8,443 nt of DNA. It comes from an uncultured Eubacteriales bacterium (GTDB lineage Bacteria > Bacillota > Clostridia > Peptostreptococcales > Anaerovoracaceae). The DNA lies in contig CAJUEB010000101.1 of the NCBI GenBank assembly GCA_910585135.1, forward strand, positions 1-8,443. Reading direction: 5' to 3'. A program made the translations under genes and the position numbers. Below, piece after piece: positions 1-4,076 of the stretch; position 1 is the first letter of the stretch; every line of letters begins with the position of its first letter. The notes under the pieces were generated by a model. The model ran no database searches, had not been told where the DNA came from, and saw only the letters and a list, made by a program, of their open reading frames with translations.

Positions 1-445
1 TGAGCGTCAAGTTTAGCTTTTCAGCAGACTCTTGCAGTTTCAGGAGCAGCTCATAGCTGGCGCATGGCGCCAAATTACCGGGAACGTCGAAATTATGGAC
101 GTAGTTGGAATCCGTTGAGGCGGTCATTCCCACTACGATGTCCTTGAGCTTTATATCCGTGCGGAAAGAACCGGTCGTTCCGATGCGTATGATATTCTGG
201 ACGCCGTATTCAGTCATCAGTTCCCAGGAATAGATTCCCATGGACGGCATTCCCATGCCAGAACCCTGTACCGATACGGGAACGCCCTTATAAGTTCCCG
301 TATATCCCAGCATTCCCCTGATTTCATTGTAGCATCTTGCGTTTTCTAAAAAATGTTCGGCGATGTATTTCGCTCTTAGCGGATCGCCGGGCATTAAAAC
401 CGTCTCGGCAATATCGCCTTTGTTTGCGTTTATGTGTAAACTCAT
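1..445 (-). CDS. deoD: Purine nucleoside phosphorylase, DeoD (hexameric) type, C-terminus cut off by window edge
   Basis: Cytoplasmic enzyme that cleaves purine (deoxy)ribonucleosides with phosphate to free base plus (deoxy)ribose-1-phosphate, in purine salvage. The visible 148 codons align without gaps to the N-terminal part of the E. coli DeoD family: HINA at residues 4-7 (His4 reaches the neighbouring subunit's active site), PGDPLRAKYIAE at 19-30, RGMLG.TGTYKG at 43-54, and IIRIGTTGS at 85-93. The family phosphate ligands Gly20, Arg24, Arg43 and Arg87 all fall at their expected numbers. About 85-90 C-terminal residues, including the catalytic Asp region, lie outside the window. The start at 445 has AAAGGA upstream and gives the family's usual N-terminus; an in-frame ATG at 466 has no ribosome site. 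It lies 63 bases downstream of the carboxypeptidase gene on the same strand, with its own promoter-like sequence. Identity is certain at family level. Confidence 0.96.
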   Translation of the reverse strand, partial: MSLHINANKGDIAETVLMPGDPLRAKYIAEHFLENARCYNEIRGMLGYTGTYKGVPVSVQGSGMGMPSMGIYSWELMTEYGVQNIIRIGTTGSFRTDIKLKDIVVGMTASTDSNYVHNFDVPGNLAPCASYELLLKLQESAEKLNLTL

Positions 446-487
446 TGGCCTGTCCTTTCTTTTCATAATATCGGTCGTTATGAGACA

Positions 488-496
488 AGTATATCA
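488..496 (-). promoter_or_regulatory. Extended -10 promoter for deoD
   Basis: Read on the minus strand, the sequence is TGATATACT: a TGn extension joined to TATACT, which matches the sigma-A -10 hexamer TATAAT at 5 of 6 positions. No good -35 lies 16-18 bases upstream, which is common for extended -10 promoters. Transcription would start near 481, giving a leader of about 36 bases before the deoD ATG at 445. Prediction from motif only. Confidence 0.45.
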
Positions 497-505
497 CATC
501 TGTGA
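494..505. promoter_or_regulatory. Perfect 12-bp palindrome at deoD promoter (possible operator)
   Basis: TCACATCTGTGA is a perfect inverted repeat: 5-bp arms TCACA/TGTGA around TC. It abuts and partly overlaps the extended -10 of deoD and lies just outside the stop codon of the upstream gene. A repressor bound here would block RNA polymerase. The arms resemble half-sites of Crp-family regulators, but the 2-base centre is much shorter than the Crp spacing, so no regulator is named. Chance occurrence is possible. Confidence 0.3.
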
Positions 506-508
506 AAA

Positions 509-1435
509 TTATAAAACAGATATCTTGACAGAAGCGGCATCTTCTGCCTCTAATGCGATTTCTGCGCCCATCGGCAGGGTGCTTTGCGGATAGATGTGCC
601 CGGCTCTCAGATTGAGGATCACGGGTTTGTTCCATGGCAGCACCACTTCTTCAAAGGCATCTGCAAGGGAGAGAGATGGTTCTTCTTCCGCATCACACCT
701 GGCAAATGTGCCGAGGATGATCGCTTCGCAGTCGCGGAATTTTCCCGCCAGGGAAAGCGCAGTCAGGGATTTGTCGATTCGGTAAGGCTCTTCGTCTACA
801 TCTTCGATAAATAGGATTTTGCCGCGGGTGTCGATTTCGTAAGGCGATCCCAGTGTTCCTGCGAGCAGGGACAGGTTTCCGCCTGTGAGAAGCCCTTGTG
901 CTTTCCCGCGCCGGAGGGTATGGATAGTTTCCCCCGCAGGATTTTCCAAAGATTGCAATTTTTCGGGGGAAAAGAGGCACAGACGCATGGAATCGTTTGT
1001 GAATCCCTCCTGCGTCCTGTAATCGGTCGTCGGCATCGGTCCGTGATAGGTGATGAAGCCGCACAGTTTGTTGATGCTGGTATGGAGCGCGGTAATGTCG
1101 CTATAGCCGATAAAAACTTTGGGGTTTTCCCTGATCATGTCAAAATCCAGCATGGGCAGAAGCCGCATCGCGCCATAGCCGCCCCGCAGGCAGAAGATTC
1201 CCTTGTAATCATCGCAGGCAAACGCTGCATTGATATCATCGGCGCGCTTCTGGTCAAGACCGGCCAGATAGCCGTGCTGCATATGGCAGCTTGGCATTAC
1301 GACAGGGTTTAGCCCTAGAAATTTGATGGATTCGATCGATGCTTCCAGCTTTTCTGCCGGGACAGGGGATGAAGGCGCTGTGATTGCAACCGTATCGCCC
1401 GGCTGCAAAGGCGCAGGGCAGATTAAACCTTTCAT
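509..1435 (-). CDS. LD-carboxypeptidase, peptidase family S66 (LdcA/MccF type)
   Basis: A 308-residue serine peptidase of the S66 family, whose members remove the terminal D-Ala from murein tetrapeptides during peptidoglycan recycling (LdcA) or cleave microcin C-like compounds (MccF). The N-terminal domain opens with LQPGDTVAITAPSSPV (10-25). The nucleophile elbow is GYSD with Ser112, and RGGYGAMRLL (84-93) is the usual block before it. The C-terminal domain carries Glu211 in FIEDVDEEPYRID and His280 in RAGHIYPQ, which complete the Ser-Glu-His triad. Length is normal for the family. The start at 1435 is supported by a strong AGGAGGT at 1441-1447. A terminator lies directly upstream (1460-1490) and deoD follows downstream. 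There is no signal peptide, so it is cytoplasmic, as expected for recycling. The sequence does not settle the substrate (murein versus microcin-like), so no gene symbol is given. Confidence 0.93.
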   Translation of the reverse strand: MKGLICPAPLQPGDTVAITAPSSPVPAEKLEASIESIKFLGLNPVVMPSCHMQHGYLAGLDQKRADDINAAFACDDYKGIFCLRGGYGAMRLLPMLDFDMIRENPKVFIGYSDITALHTSINKLCGFITYHGPMPTTDYRTQEGFTNDSMRLCLFSPEKLQSLENPAGETIHTLRRGKAQGLLTGGNLSLLAGTLGSPYEIDTRGKILFIEDVDEEPYRIDKSLTALSLAGKFRDCEAIILGTFARCDAEEEPSLSLADAFEEVVLPWNKPVILNLRAGHIYPQSTLPMGAEIALEAEDAASVKISVL

Positions 1436-1440
1436 TGATT

Positions 1441-1447
1441 ACCTCCT
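1441..1447 (-). promoter_or_regulatory. Strong Shine-Dalgarno site of the LD-carboxypeptidase gene
   Basis: AGGAGGT on the minus strand, 5 bases before the ATG at 1435. It fixes the start. It lies only 12 bases after the T-run of the upstream terminator, so translation can start only on transcripts that have passed through the hairpin. Confidence 0.85.
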
Positions 1448-1458
1448 TGCATACAAAG

Positions 1459-1490
1459 AAAAAAAGATGGGAGACACAGCCATCTTTTTT
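1459..1490 (-). terminator. Intrinsic terminator after rpsT, directly in front of the LD-carboxypeptidase gene
   Basis: The minus-strand RNA would form AAAAAAGATGG / CCATCTTTTTT, an 11-bp stem (5 mixed pairs plus 6 A-U pairs) with a 9-base loop, followed by a run of 7 U. The plus-strand reading also ends in 6 T, so the hairpin could work in both directions. It sits 62 bases after the rpsT stop codon and ends 23 bases before the next ATG. It therefore ends rpsT transcripts and must limit transcription of the carboxypeptidase gene. Confidence 0.85.
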
Positions 1491-1513
1491 CGTGAGTTTT
1501 TATTCTCGTTGTT

Positions 1514-1532
1514 GTGCATTTAACTTATGCAC
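1514..1532 (-). other. Small hairpin in the rpsT 3' untranslated region
   Basis: The minus-strand RNA contains GUGCAU - 7 bases - AUGCAC, a perfect 6-bp stem in the spacer between the rpsT stop and the terminator. No U-run follows, so it is not itself a terminator. It may be a stability or processing element, or part of an attenuator with the hairpin that follows. Function is unknown. Confidence 0.35.
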
Positions 1533-1551
1533 GGGTGGGGACGGGTGAGAC

Positions 1552-1818
1552 TTAGGCGTTTGCCTGGTTGAATCGCTTTGTTAATCTTGAAACTTTTCTG
1601 GAAGCAGCATTCTTGTGGATCGTGTGCTTCGCAGCAGCCTGCATCAACTTCTTTTCCGCTAATGTAAGCTTTTCCTTTGCCAGTTCCATATTGCCGGCTT
1701 CGATCGCAGCGTCAAACTCTTTTAAAACGGTCTTGAGGTGATCCTTAACGCGTCTGTTTCTCGCTGTTTTTTTGTCGATTACGCGAATTCGTTTTTTTGC
1801 AGATTTAATATTAGCCAT
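1552..1818 (-). CDS. rpsT: 30S ribosomal protein S20
   Basis: An 88-residue, strongly basic protein (start MANIKSAKKRIRVIDKKTAR) of the usual length for S20, which binds 16S rRNA early in assembly of the small subunit. The family hallmarks are the NIKSAKKR N-terminus, alternating Lys/Ala helices in the middle (EKLTLAEKKLMQAAAKHTIH) and the closing block NAASRKVSRLTKRFNQ. The start at 1818 is preceded by GGGGAAA at 1824-1830, a modest ribosome site. A sigma-A promoter lies at 1889-1917, giving a leader of roughly 64 bases, and an intrinsic terminator follows. The gene is divergent from gpr, the same arrangement as in Bacillus. The family is certain. Confidence 0.98.
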   Translation of the reverse strand: MANIKSAKKRIRVIDKKTARNRRVKDHLKTVLKEFDAAIEAGNMELAKEKLTLAEKKLMQAAAKHTIHKNAASRKVSRLTKRFNQANA

Positions 1819-1888
1819 TCAAATTTCCCCACTTTCTTTATTTTATAGCTTGCTGTGAAGTGTTTCTCAGCATAAAATCGCAACAATA

Positions 1889-1917
1889 ATTATATAGGAA
1901 TAGAACGGGAAAAGCAA
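1889..1917 (-). promoter_or_regulatory. Sigma-A promoter of rpsT
   Basis: On the minus strand, TTGCTT (-35, at 1912-1917) is separated by exactly 17 bases from a perfect TATAAT (-10, at 1889-1894). Expected transcription start is near 1882, about 64 bases before the rpsT ATG. The -35 keeps the key TTG but matches only 3 of 6 positions. The -10 and the spacing are ideal. Confidence 0.75.
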
Positions 1918-1927
1918 GGGAAAAATG
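1898..1927 (+). promoter_or_regulatory. Possible forespore (sigma-F/sigma-G-like) promoter of gpr
   Basis: GAATA at 1898-1902 is followed after 15 bases by GGGAAAAATG at 1918-1927. This resembles the sigma-F pattern (GYWTA, about 15-16 bases, then GG followed by an A-rich -10), with one mismatch in the -35. Transcription would start near 1933, shortly before the gpr ribosome site (AAGGAG, 1944-1949). No sigma-A promoter was seen for gpr, and B. subtilis gpr is known to be transcribed in the forespore by sigma-F and sigma-G. The consensus is used from memory, so this is a tentative call. Confidence 0.35.
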
Positions 1928-1956
1928 ATAATAAACGCAGGAAAAGGAGTCGTGAA

Positions 1957-2844
1957 ATGAATTATAGGACAGATCTGGCGATCGAACGCCGTGAAATCCT
2001 CACAGAAGACCAAAATCAGTCTTCTGAAATAGAGGGCGTTACCATGCAGAAGATAAATTATGGAGACGGTGTTGCGGCGACCAGGATAAAAATCACCAAT
2101 CCGGCGGGTGCTGCCAGAATGGAAAAACCAATGGGCGATTATATCACCATCGAAGCAGAAGGTATCCTCGAAGAGGCGGATCTTGTCAAAGCAAATGTGG
2201 AGCAGGCGGTCGCAGAGGAACTAAAGCAGTTGATCACGTTTCATTATCACCTGAAGGTTTTGCTGGTAGGTCTTGGAAATGGTAAGGTTACACCGGATTC
2301 CCTGGGACCTGCTGTCGCTTCCAAGGTCAGGATCACCAGGCATTTGTTTATCATATTCGAAGCGGATGGTGATGATGAAATGTCCAGCGTGAGCTGTATC
2401 GTGCCAGGCGTGACGGCGACGACGGGCATGGAAACGGCGGATATCGTTAAAAAGGCCGTAGAAATCGCAAAGCCGGAGGTCGTTTTGGTGATCGATTCCC
2501 TGGCCGCGAGAAATATCGAACGCGTCAGCACGACGATACAGATTACCGATACAGGGATTTCTCCCGGTGCAGGCATGGGGAATACAAGGGTAGGGATCAA
2601 TGAAGAATCCGTCGGCGCGAAGGTAGTGGCGATCGGCGTTCCCACCGTCATAGATGCGACGACGATCATCAGGGATGCGCTCGCTGAGAATCTGGAAAGC
2701 GCGGAGAAAATTGAAAATTATATTGAAAAGTTCGATGAGCAGATGATCGTTACTTCGACGGATATCGACATGATCATCAAAGAATTTTCGGATATAATTG
2801 CAGGCGGCATCAATAAAACGCTCCATCCCGGCATATATTCATAG
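1957..2844 (+). CDS. gpr: Germination protease GPR (peptidase family A25), short form
   Basis: GPR is made in the forespore as a zymogen, matures late in sporulation, and at germination starts degradation of the small acid-soluble proteins that coat spore DNA. Key features over 295 residues: RTDLAIE at 4-10 (the propeptide cleavage region), VGLGNGKVTPDSLGP at 104-118 with Asp114, ITRHLF at 126-131, IVPGVTATTGMET at 148-160, VIDSLAAR at 178-185 with Asp180, and GISPGAGMGN at 200-209. Asp114 and Asp180 correspond to the proposed catalytic pair Asp127/Asp193 of B. megaterium GPR and have the same 66-residue spacing. The protein is about 75 residues shorter than Bacillus GPR, mainly in the stretch after VIDATTIIRDAL (231-242) and at the N-terminus. 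AAGGAG at 1944-1949 supports the ATG at 1957. spoIIP follows 22 bases downstream, probably in one transcript. Confidence 0.96.
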   Translation: MNYRTDLAIERREILTEDQNQSSEIEGVTMQKINYGDGVAATRIKITNPAGAARMEKPMGDYITIEAEGILEEADLVKANVEQAVAEELKQLITFHYHLKVLLVGLGNGKVTPDSLGPAVASKVRITRHLFIIFEADGDDEMSSVSCIVPGVTATTGMETADIVKKAVEIAKPEVVLVIDSLAARNIERVSTTIQITDTGISPGAGMGNTRVGINEESVGAKVVAIGVPTVIDATTIIRDALAENLESAEKIENYIEKFDEQMIVTSTDIDMIIKEFSDIIAGGINKTLHPGIYS

Positions 2845-2855
2845 AAGAAACGGAT

Positions 2856-2860
2856 GGAGG
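2856..2860 (+). promoter_or_regulatory. Shine-Dalgarno site fixing the spoIIP start
   Basis: GGAGG lies 6 bases before the ATG at 2867. The reading frame is open further up, to an ATG at 2798 inside gpr, but that ATG would add 23 polar residues ahead of the membrane anchor and has no comparable site. The start at 2867 is therefore preferred. Confidence 0.8.
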
Positions 2861-2866
2861 ACAACT

Positions 2867-3799
2867 ATGGAACTGAAACACAAAGCTTTGCTGGCGGCAG
2901 CGATCGCCATATTTTTCTGCTCTACCTTGTTTTTTTTGAAAGCGAAACCATCTTTTGCATTAGGCGATGTCTGGATCGATGAAAAGGAGCTGGGCGAGAT
3001 GTGCATCCAGCAGCTCGTCCCTGCAGCAAAGGAGGGCGGTTCCCTGACCGCAGAAAAGACCGGAAAGGATACGGCAGGGGAACGCGCCCCGACGAAAGAG
3101 GCGGCAGAGGAAGCGCAGGATGCGCAAAAGACGCAAGAAGTACAGCCGGAAGCCGAAGCAGCTTCCCCAGAGGAAGAGCAGCCGGTAACGGTTTCAGGTG
3201 ACCCGCTCGTCATCATCTACCATACCCACAGCAGCGAGTCCTATATGCCATATGCCGAGAGCAATTATCACAGGGTTGATGAAGAAGGCACGGTAAGGGA
3301 TGTGGGGAATGTCCTTGAAAATGAACTCAAGAAGAAGGGAATCAATGTGATCCACGATAAAACGGTTCATGACAGGCCTTCCTATAATGAATCCTACAGC
3401 AGATCGCTGGCGACCATCCGCTCTTTGGTAAAGAAGTATCCGACGGCGGTTTACGTGATCGATCTTCACCGGGATGCGGCGGCATCTTCGGCAACGGAAG
3501 GAAAATACCTGACGATAGACGGACAGCGGGTAGCAAAATTCGGTATCGTGGTAGGAAAAGCCAACGAAAACTATACGGAGCTGTACAGCTTTGCAAAAAA
3601 GGTAAGCCAAAAGGCGGAGAGTATGTATGCAGGCTATGGCGGGCCGATCATCGAAAAGACCTATAACTATAACGGGTTTATCAGCAACAAAGCGCTTCTG
3701 CTTGAGGTCGGCAATAATAAGAATACCATCGAGGAGGCCAGGGCGTGCGGCAAATACTTTGCGGAGGTGATGGCGGCAGTGATCGCGGAGGAACAGTAA
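2867..3799 (+). CDS. spoIIP: Stage II sporulation protein P (septal/engulfment peptidoglycan hydrolase)
   Basis: SpoIIP is a membrane-anchored amidase/endopeptidase that works with SpoIID and SpoIIM to thin septal peptidoglycan and drive engulfment of the forespore. The 310-residue protein has a short basic N-terminus, one membrane segment at about 7-24, a Glu/Ala/Gln-rich, probably disordered linker at about 62-108, and the catalytic domain from about 112 to the end. Recognisable blocks are VIIYHTHSSESY (115-126, putative metal ligands His119/His121 and Glu124), YVIDLHRDA (196-204, His201), and LLLEVGN (277-283, Glu280). Bacillus SpoIIP is around 400 residues; the shortening is in the extracytoplasmic stretch before the catalytic domain. 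It directly follows gpr, as in B. subtilis, so expression in sporulation is expected. No terminator follows. Confidence 0.95.
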   Translation: MELKHKALLAAAIAIFFCSTLFFLKAKPSFALGDVWIDEKELGEMCIQQLVPAAKEGGSLTAEKTGKDTAGERAPTKEAAEEAQDAQKTQEVQPEAEAASPEEEQPVTVSGDPLVIIYHTHSSESYMPYAESNYHRVDEEGTVRDVGNVLENELKKKGINVIHDKTVHDRPSYNESYSRSLATIRSLVKKYPTAVYVIDLHRDAAASSATEGKYLTIDGQRVAKFGIVVGKANENYTELYSFAKKVSQKAESMYAGYGGPIIEKTYNYNGFISNKALLLEVGNNKNTIEEARACGKYFAEVMAAVIAEEQ

Positions 3800-3832
3800 G
3801 GCGGCGGTCAGGCGGCAGTCAGGCGGCAGGCC
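3800..3832 (+). repeat. Three tandem 11-bp G-rich repeats after spoIIP
   Basis: GGCGGCGGTCA, GGCGGCAGTCA and GGCGGCAGGCC follow one another directly after the spoIIP stop codon (the third is degenerate at its end). A further near copy, GGCGGCAGTGA, lies inside the spoIIP coding end at 3772-3782. The G-doublets could support a two-layer quadruplex in DNA or RNA. No hairpin with a U-run is present, so this is not an intrinsic terminator. Confidence 0.7.
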
Positions 3833-3850
3833 TAAAATGTTACATATGCT

Positions 3851-3870
3851 ATCGCATGAAATCGCACGAA
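3851..3870 (+). repeat. Tandem 10-bp direct repeat before the small ORF
   Basis: ATCGCATGAA and ATCGCACGAA are adjacent copies differing at one base. They end at the ribosome site of the small ORF. This may be chance or slippage; no known binding site is recognised. Confidence 0.4.
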
Positions 3871-3875
3871 GGAGG
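3869..3875 (+). promoter_or_regulatory. Shine-Dalgarno site of the 45-residue ORF
   Basis: AAGGAGG is a near-perfect ribosome site, but it sits 13 bases before the ATG at 3889, longer than the usual 5-9. It lies inside the frame if the ORF were started at the ATG at 3856, which argues for the 3889 start. Its strength is the main reason to believe that the small ORF is translated. Confidence 0.6.
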
Positions 3876-3888
3876 AAACCCGCAGCCG

Positions 3889-4026
3889 ATGAAAAAAACG
3901 TTTTTGAAAGCCATCGTGATCTTTCTCGTATTCTTTATAGGCGCATGCAGCATCATAGCGCTGGATACGATTTGCCTGGAAACGACGGGAGAGGGAGGAA
4001 AATTAGTTTTGGATGTTGCTAATTGA
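3889..4026 (+). CDS. Small hydrophobic peptide (45 residues), membrane protein or lipoprotein of unknown function
   Basis: I do not recognise a family. The peptide begins MKKTFLKAIVIFLVFFIGAC: positive residues Lys2, Lys3 and Lys7, then a hydrophobic stretch to about residue 25, then a short polar tail rich in Gly, Glu and Asp. It could be a single-span membrane protein. Alternatively, IGAC at 17-20 could be a weak lipobox with Cys20, leaving a 26-residue mature lipopeptide. It has its own strong ribosome site. It lies between spoIIP and lepA, the place held in B. subtilis by yqxA, a larger membrane protein; homology is not shown by the sequence. The gene is probably in the gpr-spoIIP transcript, and its 3' end contains the -35 of the likely lepA promoter. 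Confidence 0.6.
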   Translation: MKKTFLKAIVIFLVFFIGACSIIALDTICLETTGEGGKLVLDVAN

Positions 4027-4044
4027 AGACTTTTCCATTAGAAT
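4016..4044 (+). promoter_or_regulatory. Probable sigma-A promoter of lepA-hemW-glpK
   Basis: TTGCTA (4016-4021, 4 of 6 to TTGACA), a 17-base spacer, then TAGAAT (4039-4044, 5 of 6 to TATAAT). Transcription would start near 4051, giving a leader of about 26 bases with a ribosome site and the lepA ATG at 4077. It overlaps the end and stop codon of the small ORF. It would let the housekeeping genes downstream be expressed in growing cells although gpr and spoIIP are sporulation genes. Confidence 0.6.
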
Positions 4045-4065
4045 ACAAAGTAGAAACTTCAATTC

Positions 4066-4071
4066 GAGAGG
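4066..4071 (+). promoter_or_regulatory. Shine-Dalgarno site fixing the lepA start
   Basis: GAGAGG lies 5 bases before the ATG at 4077. A TTG in the same frame at 4023 would lengthen the protein by 18 residues. It has no close ribosome site and lies upstream of the predicted transcription start. Confidence 0.65.
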
Positions 4072-4076
4072 CAGAA

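Noticed and set aside
445..466. In-frame ATG 21 bases upstream of the deoD start
   Set aside because: No ribosome site precedes it, and the 445 start places all DeoD ligand residues at their usual numbers.
1870..1896. GCATA at 1870-1874 as the -35 of a sigma-G promoter for gpr
   Set aside because: The nearest acceptable -10 (AATTATA at 1888) is only 13 bases away, too close; the GAATA/GGGAAAAATG pair has better spacing.
2221..2826. Minus-strand open frame of 201 codons inside gpr
   Set aside because: Biased composition, no domain, fully covered by the GPR coding sequence.
2798..2866. Upstream start for spoIIP overlapping the gpr end
   Set aside because: It would put a polar, basic extension before the membrane anchor, and GGAGG marks the ATG at 2867.
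4023..4076. TTG start extending LepA by 18 residues
   Set aside because: No ribosome site nearby, it lies upstream of the predicted transcription start, and the 603-residue version matches the family.
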